Shown here: in pieces, positions 8,311 to 16,465 of the stretch
Layout: each line of letters starts with the position of its first letter
How positions within the stretch are numbered: the first letter of the stretch is position 1
Assembly: GCF_033101155.1 (NCBI RefSeq)
Contig: NZ_JAWMPX010000014.1
Span: forward strand, 1 to 64,000
Direction of reading: 5' to 3'
Length of the DNA stretch: 64,000 nt
Origin: Tropicimonas sp033101155
GTDB lineage: Bacteria > Pseudomonadota > Alphaproteobacteria > Rhodobacterales > Rhodobacteraceae
Program-made: the position numbers and the translations under genes
The notes under the pieces: model-generated
Databases searched by the model: none
What the model was told of the DNA's origin: nothing
Seen by the model: the letters and a program-made list of their open reading frames with translations, nothing else

Positions 8311-9318
8311 GTGCCAAGAGTCAGCTCATACAGGCTCCGAGGGATCGCGCGGGTCTACGACGCCGAGCCGGGAGCGCGCATTCCCTTCTCCGAGTTGCTC
8401 GAGATGGCCGGGGCCTCTGCCGAGGCGCTGGACAACCCGGACTCGACATATGAACTCCTGCATGAGGCGGATGTTGTCGAACGGGCATGCCGGGAGCTCA
8501 AGGACAAGACATTTGCCGCTCGTGTCGGGCTCACGACCCGGCCTCCGGGTACGCTTGTCGCCTACCTGGTGAGTGCCAGCGCCACACTGCAAGAAGCCCT
8601 GACGCTCTCGAAGCGGTTCTACGCCATGCAGGATCCGGACGTTCAGATCGGAATGACGGAATCGGCTTCAGGGCCAAAAATCACGCTGGGCAGCAAGGTT
8701 ATTCCGGCACACCAATATCCCAGGCATCGCGAAATGCTGGTTTTCGGGCTTTTCCGGCGTGTGCAACAGATTACCGCTGACGGCCTCTGGCCAATCTCGG
8801 TGGAGATCGATTCCGACGATCTCGATCATTGCAGGCATCTGTCGGAGCTTGCGGGCTGTGCCGTGAAAGGGAATTGCGCTGGCTATGCGCTGCAGCTTCC
8901 GCCCGGTGCAATGGAGTTCCCGATCCCGACCGCGGACCCTGCCCTGCTGGGGCATTTGCGCCAGCACGGGGAGACCCAGATGCGCACGCGCCCCGCTTCG
9001 GAGAAGAGCCTGTCGGAACGTGTGACGGATCTCCTCAAGGAGCGCTTGCCCGGGAGGGTGCCCAACGGCGACATGGTTGCCGCCGAGATTGGCATGACCC
9101 GTCGGACCATGACACGGCGGTTGACGGCGGAGGGGACGAGTTTCAAGGCGCTTCTCGAAGGCACTCAGTGCGATCTTGCCAAACGCCTGCTGCGCAATGG
9201 CGAGAGCATCGCTCAGATCGCCTTCGCGCTGGATTTCGCCGATCAGGCAGCCTTTTCCGTCGCCTTCAAACGCTGGACGGGAGAAACGCCGGCACGCTAT
9301 CGGCGCTCGAAACTGTAG
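8311..9318 (+). CDS. AraC-family transcriptional regulator (Arabinose_bd-type N-terminus)
   Basis: About 335 residues. The N-terminal two-thirds resembles the ligand-sensing domain of OruR/ArgR-like AraC regulators, and the C-terminus is a double helix-turn-helix ending AFSVAFKRWTGETPARYR, a strong AraC signature. I favour GTG at 8311, preceded by GGGAGG, because the upstream in-frame ATG (8212) would put the repeat operator inside the coding region. It is divergent from the HlyD operon and probably controls it and itself. Confidence 0.88.
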   Translation: MPRVSSYRLRGIARVYDAEPGARIPFSELLEMAGASAEALDNPDSTYELLHEADVVERACRELKDKTFAARVGLTTRPPGTLVAYLVSASATLQEALTLSKRFYAMQDPDVQIGMTESASGPKITLGSKVIPAHQYPRHREMLVFGLFRRVQQITADGLWPISVEIDSDDLDHCRHLSELAGCAVKGNCAGYALQLPPGAMEFPIPTADPALLGHLRQHGETQMRTRPASEKSLSERVTDLLKERLPGRVPNGDMVAAEIGMTRRTMTRRLTAEGTSFKALLEGTQCDLAKRLLRNGESIAQIAFALDFADQAAFSVAFKRWTGETPARYRRSKL

Positions 9319-9379
9319 ACAAATGCAAATCGCGGCCGCGCACCGAACGGCTGTTCGGCGCGCGGCTGCGGTTTTTTCT

Positions 9380-9676
9380 TCAATCGTTTTGGTTTTCCCT
9401 GAATTCATCACGGCGCTCCGCTGCTCGATCTCGGGCGTCGTCCACATTGTCTTCGAAATTGTCCTTCTGGATTGCCCCGCCAACGGCACCAACCGCCGCG
9501 CCTGCAACCGCTCCGTTTACAACACTTCCACCGCTGACCCCGGCAATGGTGGCGCCCGCAACAGCGCCTTTGACTGCCTGATCGGTGACGTAATCGGCCT
9601 GTGCCGTCACGGCGAGTGCAACAAGAATTGCGCCAGAGATCGGAGCGATGATCAGTTTGATGGGAGAGAGTTTCAT
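9380..9676 (-). CDS. Exported glycine-zipper protein
   Basis: 98 residues: signal peptide (about 1-26), then an Ala/Gly/Val-rich stretch (VKGAVAGATIAGVSGGSVVNG and on, about 33-67) with glycine every fourth residue, i.e. a glycine-zipper membrane segment, and a charged Asp/Arg/Glu tail (about 70-98). Such proteins are usually associated with the outer membrane or periplasm; no specific role is known. The start at 9676 was chosen because it begins the signal peptide. It is convergent with the AraC gene. Confidence 0.75.
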   Translation of the reverse strand: MKLSPIKLIIAPISGAILVALAVTAQADYVTDQAVKGAVAGATIAGVSGGSVVNGAVAGAAVGAVGGAIQKDNFEDNVDDARDRAAERRDEFRENQND

Positions 9677-10161
9677 GAGTGTCTGCCTTGTTCTGGATCG
9701 GCAGCCCCATTGGCCGCCTTGTGCCTTGGAAATTGGTAGAAACGGCACCCGCTTTCTTGCGGCGTCAGGACAGGGTTTTGTTGTTCCTGGACGAATTTCG
9801 AAGTGGGTAGTTCTCTTGGCCAGGTAACTCGCTCGCCAAAAGCAATTCGGAGCATCCGGCCATTGGTTCTTTGCGCGGCGAATGGCTCCTTTCCGCCCTT
9901 CTTGCAGATTGCTGCGATTTGAATGGATGTCCGCTATCCAGACAGAAGAAGCTCTGAAAAACTGGCTCCGCCCGATCGGACTGGACCTGTCTGCCTTCTG
10001 TCAAGTCGGACTTAGCGAATGCCGTTCAATGCGCTGGTTCCGCCGTGCGTGCTATCTGCGACACGCACGGCGGAACCACCTCCTTCTTCTGGTGTTTGTA
10101 GAGCGGATCACCTCTGCGCGTCGTGTGTGTCGTTTCTCTTGCATCCATCAAGGAGTACGAC
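9677..10161. other. 485-bp gap with strong hairpin
   Basis: No convincing gene. It contains low-complexity, apparently decayed sequence (about 9870-9930) similar in style to 3320-3470, and the perfect hairpin listed at 10035-10078. Confidence 0.4.
10035..10078. terminator. Perfect 17-bp inverted repeat upstream of PemK-like gene
   Basis: Arms TGGTTCCGCCGTGCGTG (10035-10051) and its exact complement (10062-10078) flank a 10-base loop. It is followed on the plus strand by CCTCCTTCTTCTGG, a pyrimidine run but not a clean T-tract. It could be a strong bidirectional terminator or a regulatory stem-loop in the leader of the gene at 10162. Confidence 0.7.
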
Positions 10162-10416
10162 ATGTACCACGCCTCTATTTCGATACCTGCGCCGGCGGAC
10201 TGGAAAGACAGTCTGAGCCGCGGCGACATCGTCTTGTTCGCTTTTCCACTGACAAGACCCCGCGATGACGATTACCCGCAGATCCGACCGTGCTTGATTC
10301 TCGATGTCAGCGATCTTTTCGGGGCGCGGGTCGCGCAGATCGCCTATGGAACATCGTCTCGGACGATGGCCACTACCGGCTATGACTTTCCGGTTGACCC
10401 AGCCAAGGCTCCCTGA
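10162..10416 (+). CDS. PemK/MazF-like short protein, possibly C-terminally truncated
   Basis: 84 residues with an AAGGAG site before the ATG. The core RGDIVLFAFPLT (about 25-36), RPCLILDV (about 46-53) and a following beta-rich stretch resemble the SH3-like barrel of PemK/MazF growth inhibitors, as in proteins of the form GDIV..FP...RP.LVL. Related proteins I recall run some 40-50 residues longer, so this may be truncated by the TGA at 10414. No antitoxin gene is visible next to it, which argues against a working toxin-antitoxin pair. Confidence 0.5.
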   Translation: MYHASISIPAPADWKDSLSRGDIVLFAFPLTRPRDDDYPQIRPCLILDVSDLFGARVAQIAYGTSSRTMATTGYDFPVDPAKAP

Positions 10417-10626
10417 TCCAGCGCCCTGCACGCTGGCTCCCTGTAGCCACCCCGCCCAAACCTGGGCCTGTTCACTGAGCGGCGCCCGCCAAGAGACGCT
10501 GTTATCGTCTCTCACCGTTCGATAGGATCCGCGAAACACGCATGGCCGCCGCGCGAGAATGCCCAGACGGGGCAATGGTTTTGTGGGGCGGTTACAGGAT
10601 CGTTGGCCGCGAAGGGAGTTTCAGAC

Positions 10627-11511
10627 GTGACAGACAGCATTCCATCCTGCCCGCCGCCCGTCGCGGACACCGAGGCGCCAAAGCTCATAATGCCGGCACG
10701 TGCCTGCGATGTGCATACGCATGTGTTTGGGCCGGAGGCGCATTACCCATATTCGCCGCGACGCGGATATACGCCCGAAGATGCCCCGCTCTCGGCCATG
10801 CAGCGCATGCACGACATTCTCGGGATCGAACGCTGTGTGTTGACCCAGCCGAGCGTCTACGGAACCGATAACCGCGCCATGATGGATGCGGTGGCAACAG
10901 CACCGGACAGATATCGCGCGATCGTTGCCGTGGAACCCGATGTCTCCGACAGCGACCTTGAGGCATGGAACGCCGCTGGCGCCCGCGGTGTTCGCTTCAA
11001 CCTTGTCGACAAGGGCGGCATGCCTTTCGACAGTTTCGACCAGATCGTCGATTTCTCAGAACGCCTTTTCGATCTCGGCTGGCATGTGGAATTCCTGTTA
11101 CATGTCGACCGGTTCCCCAATCTCGCCCAAAATCTGGCGCGTCTCCACACCGATGTGGTCCTGGGCCATATGGGATACATGAAGATGCCAAAAGGGATCG
11201 CCACTCCGGGGTTTCAGGACTTCCTGAGCCTGCTTCGGGACGGAAGATGCTGGTCCAAGATGACCGGCGCCTACCGCGTGACCGAGCGCGACACCCCACC
11301 CTATGATGACGTTGTACCGGTGGCGCGGGCAATCATGGAAGCGGCCCCCGAGCGGGTTCTATGGGGCTCCGATTGGCCGCATCCGTGGCACTATCGGGAG
11401 ATGCCGAATGACGGCTACCTTCTGGACCAGCTCGCGGACTGGACAAAGGACCAGACAACGATCCAGAGGATCCTCGTCGAAAACCCGGCCCGGCTCTACG
11501 GGTTCGCTTAA
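10627..11511 (+). CDS. Amidohydrolase family 2 protein (LigI / PDC-hydrolase-like)
   Basis: TIM-barrel hydrolase of the amidohydrolase_2 (PF04909) family, related to 2-pyrone-4,6-dicarboxylate hydrolase and sugar-lactone hydrolases. Motifs: CDVHTHVFGP near the start, DVVLGHMGYMKMP mid-protein and VLWGSDWPHPWH near the C-terminus, supplying the metal or catalytic His/Asp. I favour the GTG at 10627 (GAAGGGAG before it), giving 294 residues; a TTG at 10603 is an alternative. It stands alone, so its substrate is only a guess (a lactone or aromatic breakdown intermediate). Confidence 0.85.
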   Translation: MTDSIPSCPPPVADTEAPKLIMPARACDVHTHVFGPEAHYPYSPRRGYTPEDAPLSAMQRMHDILGIERCVLTQPSVYGTDNRAMMDAVATAPDRYRAIVAVEPDVSDSDLEAWNAAGARGVRFNLVDKGGMPFDSFDQIVDFSERLFDLGWHVEFLLHVDRFPNLAQNLARLHTDVVLGHMGYMKMPKGIATPGFQDFLSLLRDGRCWSKMTGAYRVTERDTPPYDDVVPVARAIMEAAPERVLWGSDWPHPWHYREMPNDGYLLDQLADWTKDQTTIQRILVENPARLYGFA

Positions 11512-11778
11512 CGCGTCTCAAACAGTCGCTGCACCGGCTTGGAGTGAGCAACCCGCGCTGCGGTTCGCGAAAAAACGCTTCTTGCAGCGCAAAATGTCGA
11601 CGCCTCAGTGATGGCTTGTCGAGCGTCGAAGTTCTGTCGGGGCCGTGAGAATTAGGGCGGTCGGAATCCGTCAATCATCCAGCACCTACCGCCTTTTGGG
11701 CTCGTTCCGGGAGCAACCATTGGGTGGCAGCGTAGCAAGCAGGGACCACGCTTGATCCGCCTATTGCCTCGGGCGGTC

Positions 11779-12411
11779 TCAGTCCTCGTCGACCTTGCCG
11801 TGCTTGTCCCAGCCCGTGATCATCGCCCGAAGCTGCGCGAAAACCGTCTCGCCCGTGGTGATCAGGTAGAGATGCGCGATTAGAAAAGCGGCGATCAGGA
11901 AGGCGGCCATGATGTGGAGCGTATGGACCCACAGGATCGGCAGGGCATCCGGATACATGCCCGGAAACTTGCCGTAGATCCACAAGCCAAGGCCCGAGAT
12001 CCACATCGCAGGCGCCATTGCCACCTTGAACCCCAGATAGGCCATGGTCTGCATCGGGTTGTGCTTGCGCGTCGGGCTCGGCTGGAAGGGGTGCGGTTCG
12101 CCAAAGAAGATACCGGTGGCATAGAAGGAGATCGTTTTCCAAAGGCCCTTTGTCGTCGGGACGTAGTGACGCCAATGTCCGGCGACGAGATGCCAGAAGA
12201 TGGCAAAAGCCCAAAGCACGATGAGGGTGAACGCGGTGTAGATATGCAGGTTCAGCGCCTGTTCGAACCCGAACCAGGTCCAGAACCCGTGGATCTCGGC
12301 CCCCGTCGCCATCAGGAAAAGGATCAGCACAGCTTGCGACCAGTGCCAGAAACGCTCGAACCGGTAGAAGATATAAACCCCGCGTGGGTCTTGCGACGGC
12401 GTATCACCCAT
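11779..12411 (-). CDS. Di-haem cytochrome b subunit (PF01292-like)
   Basis: 210 residues with about four TM helices, resembling the cytochrome b subunits of formate dehydrogenase and Ni/Fe hydrogenase. Histidines suited to haem ligation lie in the TM helices (FWHWSQ near residue 23, NLHIYTA near 54, FWHLVAGHWRHY near 72, and VHTLHIM and LIAHLY near 165-180). It overlaps the upstream multihaem gene by 8 bases. It would pass electrons between the quinone pool and the periplasmic cytochromes encoded before it. Confidence 0.88.
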   Translation of the reverse strand: MGDTPSQDPRGVYIFYRFERFWHWSQAVLILFLMATGAEIHGFWTWFGFEQALNLHIYTAFTLIVLWAFAIFWHLVAGHWRHYVPTTKGLWKTISFYATGIFFGEPHPFQPSPTRKHNPMQTMAYLGFKVAMAPAMWISGLGLWIYGKFPGMYPDALPILWVHTLHIMAAFLIAAFLIAHLYLITTGETVFAQLRAMITGWDKHGKVDED

Positions 12412-14119
12412 GACGATTTCCCTTGTAGAACATCCCGAAGCCGAGCCGGAGGATCAGGTGAAACAGGACGGCGGCAAGCGTACCTGCGAGGATCAGAAGC
12501 CCGACCTTGACGGCAGGCTCGAACCGGTCACGCCCGGGAACGAAGCCGCCCGGAAGATCTTCCAGCAGCCCGTTGGAGGCATGGCACGCGGTGCACTCAA
12601 GCGCCTGTTCGGCAGGGGCGACCATGTGATTGACGGGGATCATTTGCCGGACGCGGGCAAAGGTCACGTCGCCGCTGAACTCGGCGCTGGCTGCCTCCAT
12701 TCCGGCTTCGACGGCATCCTCCCAGCGGAAATCGTTCCACAGGGCATCGCGACCGCGCCCCGCGAACTTGGCTGAGACTAGGGCGCGGGTCTCTTCGTCG
12801 ATGGGCACAACGGAATTCATCACCTTGACCGGGGCGATCCGAGAGCTTTCGCCCCGCGGCTCACCGCCATAGGCAGCGATCCAGGGCGCTTCGGCAAAGG
12901 CCGCGCCGATCGCGTCGGGCTCGCCCTCGCGTACCGCGTCTTCAAGCTCCTCTTCCTCTGCCGCAGGAACGGGCAGCGGGTCACCGGGCCGGCGCGTGGC
13001 CAGTTGGCCATCCGACCAGATCAACGTTGGCCGGAAATCGGAGGCCCAGGCGAAATGTCCCTTTTCGGAGGCATAGGTAACGGTGCCGTCCTTCTCCTTG
13101 TCCACATAGGGTTGCCGCCGCCGATCCGTTTCGCCAACGCTGGACCAGTCCCAGAGCACCCGCGTTTTCGTCTCGCCTCGGGCGATGGACGGGATGTGGC
13201 AGGTTTCGCAGGCGACGGTGTCGGTATGCCGGTCGATCCAGACGCCACTTTCCGCAGCCACATGGGGCGCGTCGGAGTGGCAGCTCTGGCAGGAGGCCGC
13301 CGCCCCGGTCATCGCCGGACGATCCGGGCTGTCCCCGGGCCCGCCGGTGTAACGGCTGCCGGCGGTCGCGTGATCGCGGGTGGTGTGGCAGGTGGCACAG
13401 GTGAAACCCGCGCCGTCCGGAGCGGCGGCCATGTGGACATCGAGCGAATGTGCGGGCTCGATCAGGTCTGCGTTCAGGTCGCCATGTTTCACGCCCGGTC
13501 CGCCATCGGCGTCGAAGTGGCAGGCGCCGCAGGAGGCGCGCGTCGAGGGACCGACCGACTGGGCGGAGAGCGCGAGATCCTTGATCTCTGGCGTGTCGCC
13601 CTTGAGCCGCTCATCGTGGCACATGGTACAGGCGGCGCCGTTCTCATGGAAATTGGCAACCGTCCACTGACCTGTCGGCTCGTGGCAAGACAGGCAATCG
13701 ACCGGCGCGACGGGATCGCTGGAGGCATCGAGCATAGCCGGATCTTCCAGCCGCGTGCCCGAGATATGGCAGGAGGTGCAGGCGTCGACGTTGGACGGGG
13801 TCGAGAGCAGGAACCCGTTGGCGACATGGAGCATGCCCAGGGCCTGGGCGTCCGCCGCGGCGTCGGCTTGCGGTGCCGTCCAGGTGAAGTGGACCGTGCC
13901 GTGAAGCTGTTCCGGACCGGTATTGTGGCAGCCCATACAGGCCTCGTTGACCTCTCCTGCGTTCTTGAAGGGACCTTCCAACTCCTCGAACCGGCTGTGA
14001 TCCGCGGTCGAACTGGGAATGGTGGATGCCGCCGCCTGCTCCTGGGCTGCCAATGGCAGGGTCGTTGCCCCCACCAGGGCAAGCGCCAGCATCACTCTGC
14101 CGAGCCGGTGCAATGCCAT
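12404..14119 (-). CDS. Nine-haem membrane-anchored cytochrome c, Otr (tetrathionate reductase)-like
   Basis: 571 residues: signal peptide (1-25), nine CXXCH motifs (CMGCH, CTSCH, CLSCH, CTMCH, CGACH, CATCH, CQSCH, CETCH, CTACH) and a C-terminal TM helix (about 540-562). The opening ADHSRFEELEGPF, shortly before the first haem motif, matches the octahaem tetrathionate reductase family (TIGR04315 type), which has eight haems; the ninth here is close to the membrane anchor. Known relatives reduce tetrathionate, nitrite or hydroxylamine; the substrate here is unproven. It is followed by cytochrome b and preceded by a pentahaem cytochrome, forming one electron-transfer unit. Confidence 0.88.
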   Translation of the reverse strand: MALHRLGRVMLALALVGATTLPLAAQEQAAASTIPSSTADHSRFEELEGPFKNAGEVNEACMGCHNTGPEQLHGTVHFTWTAPQADAAADAQALGMLHVANGFLLSTPSNVDACTSCHISGTRLEDPAMLDASSDPVAPVDCLSCHEPTGQWTVANFHENGAACTMCHDERLKGDTPEIKDLALSAQSVGPSTRASCGACHFDADGGPGVKHGDLNADLIEPAHSLDVHMAAAPDGAGFTCATCHTTRDHATAGSRYTGGPGDSPDRPAMTGAAASCQSCHSDAPHVAAESGVWIDRHTDTVACETCHIPSIARGETKTRVLWDWSSVGETDRRRQPYVDKEKDGTVTYASEKGHFAWASDFRPTLIWSDGQLATRRPGDPLPVPAAEEEELEDAVREGEPDAIGAAFAEAPWIAAYGGEPRGESSRIAPVKVMNSVVPIDEETRALVSAKFAGRGRDALWNDFRWEDAVEAGMEAASAEFSGDVTFARVRQMIPVNHMVAPAEQALECTACHASNGLLEDLPGGFVPGRDRFEPAVKVGLLILAGTLAAVLFHLILRLGFGMFYKGNRHG

Positions 14120-14158
14120 TGTGATCGTCCCCTTCCAGATCCAGTCCCTTTCTTGGAA

Positions 14159-14182
14159 AACGGCCGCCTCGTGGCGGCCGTT
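14159..14182 (-). terminator. Hairpin with T-run between pentahaem and nine-haem genes
   Basis: Stem AACGGCCGCC / GGCGGCCGTT with a 4-base TCGT loop, 34 bases after the pentahaem stop. On the minus strand it is followed by TTTTCC. This looks like a rho-independent terminator that could lower expression of the downstream nine-haem and cytochrome b genes relative to the pentahaem one. Confidence 0.75.
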
Positions 14183-14215
14183 CCCCGTGTTTCAGCGTTC
14201 AGCAGAGGGCTTGCG

Positions 14216-15379
14216 TCACTCGTCCGGGCGCTCGCCCATCACCTCGACGCCGCTGCCGCCTTCTGCCAGATCCGCGATGGCATCATAGGTCAGTTGCAGC
14301 TGGTAGTACGGGTTGTGCGTGTAGCCGCCCGGGTCCTTGGACACGAAGTTGTAGTTGTAGGCGGCCTTCAGCAGGCGCGGTGTCCAGGACAGGTAGCGAT
14401 TGGGGAACGCGATCTCGTCGTCATCCGCTTCACCATTCTCGTTGGTGTCGTAGAAGAAGTACGGATAGTTGGTGCCCCGGAACACGACCGGCTTGCCGAC
14501 GACGGAGTTCGCGTAGCCCATGATCGCCTCGAAGAGTTGGTCATGCAGGACTGCGATCTCGGCATGGATGCCTTCGGACATGTCGCCATTGGCGTCATAG
14601 TCAGTCTTGGAGGACCGCACGAGGCGCATGGACTCGGCATTCGCCGGGTCAACCTCGTCGTGGCACTCCGTGCAGGCCGCGACCTTCACTTCCAGCGTAT
14701 GCGGGGAGTGGCAGTCATTGCAGGTCTGCGAGTCGCGGTCGTGGAAGTAGTATCCGGCATATTCCTGGCCGTCATACTCGTACCCACCGCGGACTTCGCC
14801 ACCGAAGCGGGTCGCCGCCGCCGGGCGATAGTGGATATTGATGAAGCCGAGGTCCTCCGGCGTGCTGTCCGGATCCGGGTTGCCCAGCTCTTCCATTTTT
14901 TCGTTCACCTGGACGGTCGAGGCACGGCCGCCGTGACAGGTCATGCAACGGATGTCAGAGGTGAATACCTCTGCCTCGTCACCGGACGGGAAGGTAACGG
15001 ACGTCATCGTCTGCGCGACCTTGTTGTGGCAGGCCATGCAGGTCACGCCCGACGCATGCTCGGGATCGATTTCCTGCTTGGTCACGACGCCCGGCTCGCT
15101 GCCATCCGCGCCGAGATATTCAAGATAGCCCGTGGTCGAGTGGCATTTGGAGCAGACCTCGGGGATCAGCTTGTCCTCTTCCTCGTCCCAATGGCGAAAC
15201 GCCTCCTTGGACAGGTCAGCGTGGGGCGAGGACCGCCAGGCTTCCAGCGCCGGAATCACCGGCATCAGGTCAGCGGGGTTATAGACCTTGTCCTGAGCGT
15301 TGGCTCCCGTCAGTCCGCCCAGGACGCCGAGCCCGGCGACGATGGCGGCCAAGACGGTGGTGCGCAGTGCGGATTTCAT
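14216..15379 (-). CDS. Exported pentahaem c-type cytochrome with EF-hand-like loops
   Basis: 387 residues from the ATG at 15379 (GGTGGAG before it): signal peptide (1-28), then five CXXCH motifs (CSKCH, CMACH, CMTCH, CNDCH, CTECH) within about residues 70-225. The C-terminal third lacks haem motifs but has two Asp/Asn/Gly loops of EF-hand type (DYDANGDMSE and DTNENGEADDDE), suggesting calcium binding. I know no characterised family that combines these. As the first gene of the cytochrome locus it is a candidate electron carrier or catalytic partner of the Otr-like protein. Confidence 0.85.
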   Translation of the reverse strand: MKSALRTTVLAAIVAGLGVLGGLTGANAQDKVYNPADLMPVIPALEAWRSSPHADLSKEAFRHWDEEEDKLIPEVCSKCHSTTGYLEYLGADGSEPGVVTKQEIDPEHASGVTCMACHNKVAQTMTSVTFPSGDEAEVFTSDIRCMTCHGGRASTVQVNEKMEELGNPDPDSTPEDLGFINIHYRPAAATRFGGEVRGGYEYDGQEYAGYYFHDRDSQTCNDCHSPHTLEVKVAACTECHDEVDPANAESMRLVRSSKTDYDANGDMSEGIHAEIAVLHDQLFEAIMGYANSVVGKPVVFRGTNYPYFFYDTNENGEADDDEIAFPNRYLSWTPRLLKAAYNYNFVSKDPGGYTHNPYYQLQLTYDAIADLAEGGSGVEVMGERPDE

Positions 15380-15545
15380 ATCTCCACCTTTCATAGCTTG
15401 GAATGTCGAGTGCAGCATGCACGGGATCCGGAAAGCACTGGCCATCGAGATCCTGACAGGTGGAATTGTAGAAAACACACACCGGCGTCACGATGAGGCA
15501 ATTCCGTTCTGAAGCAACAAGACGCCGCTTTGTGGGAACTGGGCA

Positions 15546-15551
15546 ATTATA
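15546..15551 (-). promoter_or_regulatory. Candidate -10 box (TATAAT) for cytochrome operon
   Basis: On the minus strand the sequence reads TTGTATAATTGCC, a perfect -10 hexamer 167 bases before the pentahaem start codon. The -35 position (an A-rich run) does not match consensus, so an activator is likely needed. Confidence 0.4.
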
Positions 15552-15612
15552 CAACTCGGAAATACACCTTTTTTTCTCTGAAAACCCTTCGAGGCGCGCG
15601 AAATAAATCTCA

Positions 15613-15636
15613 CTATTTCATAGTATTATCAAATAG
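15613..15636. promoter_or_regulatory. 24-bp imperfect palindrome upstream of cytochrome operon
   Basis: CTATTTCATAGTATTATCAAATAG matches its own reverse complement at 20 of 24 positions. It lies about 62 bases upstream of the candidate -10 box on the cytochrome operon's strand, a place for an activator site. It does not match the FNR consensus TTGAT-N4-ATCAA. Confidence 0.4.
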
Positions 15637-15741
15637 GTTAACAACGACACCGCTGAGATGCACAGGAATTAATCTTGCTGAAACGAAACGCATTCCCTGA
15701 AAAAAACAAAAACTGACAAATGTCATTTTTGGGGCCGCCCG

Positions 15742-16465
15742 GGCATTGTTGCAGTAGTCCCGTGTAAGGTGTGACTGCCCCCTTCCCGCTGGGGCTATGC
15801 CACGCATTCGACCTCGGCGGTGCCGAGTGCATTGAAGCGGTTGATGAGGGCGATGCGGATTTGGATTTCGGCGGTCTGTCGGTCGGGATCTGTTGCGGCG
15901 ATGCGTTCTCCGAAGACCTTGAGACAGCGCATCTTCGCCTCGACGTGGCTTCGCGCATGGTATCCCGCCCAGCGTTTCCAGAACGCCTTCCCATAGTATT
16001 GCGTTGCGCGCAGGATTTCGTTGCGCGCGCGGACTGCCGGAAAGTCGTCTTTCCAGAGGCCTCCATTCTTGCGGATCGGAATGATCGGGATAGCCTGCCA
16101 GTCGATGCCCGCCATCCGCAGCAGGCTGGCAACCATACCGGCGGTCTGGCGTAATGGCAGCTTGAACAGCACTTTGATCGAGAAACAAAACTGGATCGCA
16201 GCATCGGAAAAGACCGGGGGGCGTCCAGGCCGTCCGTCGCGCGGCGCGAGCCAAGTCATCTCCTTATCGACCCAGATCAGCAGCGACCCGCGCTTCCTGA
16301 GTGATGCCCTCGCCATTGAACTTGAACCATTGGCGTCTCAATGGGTCGATAACCGGACCAGTTCGTGGTGCGATACCGGGCGGGAGGCGGCTTACTCATC
16401 CACCCCATCTAACCGCCTGGATTCACAAAGTGAATCCTTCGTGACTGGAGTTTTGCAACAACGCC
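15742..16465 (-). mobile_element. Internally deleted IS5-family element (724 bp)
   Basis: Bounded by inverted ends: plus strand GGCATTGTTGCAGTAGTCC at 15742 and, on the minus strand, GGCGTTGTTGCAAAACTCC ending at 16465. It encloses a broken transposase. At 16419-16437 there is the same palindrome-plus-terminus arrangement as at window position 1-60. Full-length relatives are nearer 1.1 kb, so roughly a third of the element is missing. Confidence 0.85.
15795..16399 (-). pseudogene. IS5-family transposase, frameshifted and internally deleted
   Basis: The N-terminus (MSKPPPARYRTTNWSGY, from 16399) is in one frame; the continuation (LRKRGSLLIWVDKEMTWLAP) is in another, beginning near 16310. The second frame then runs through the family motifs FSDAAIQFC and LPLRQTAGMVASLLRMAG, but jumps directly from GIDWQ to AIPIIPIRKNGG, joining the N-terminal part to the C-terminal third. 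Comparison with the normal order of this family shows about 130 residues missing, including the first catalytic Asp residues. The C-terminus (RSHVEAKMRCLKVFGERIAA) is intact. It cannot be active by itself. Confidence 0.85.

Larger units (their letters stand above)
15380..15741. other. AT-rich leader of cytochrome operon
   Basis: 362 bp without a gene, between the pentahaem start and the IS5 relic. It is much richer in A and T than its surroundings, especially 15540-15720. It holds a TATAAT-type -10 box and a 24-bp palindrome, listed separately. Confidence 0.6.

Noticed and set aside
13004..15496. An 830-codon open frame on the plus strand
   Set aside because: It is antisense to the two multihaem cytochrome genes and has the Arg/Gly/His-rich composition expected of a shadow frame in GC-rich DNA; the minus-strand genes have haem motifs and signal peptides.
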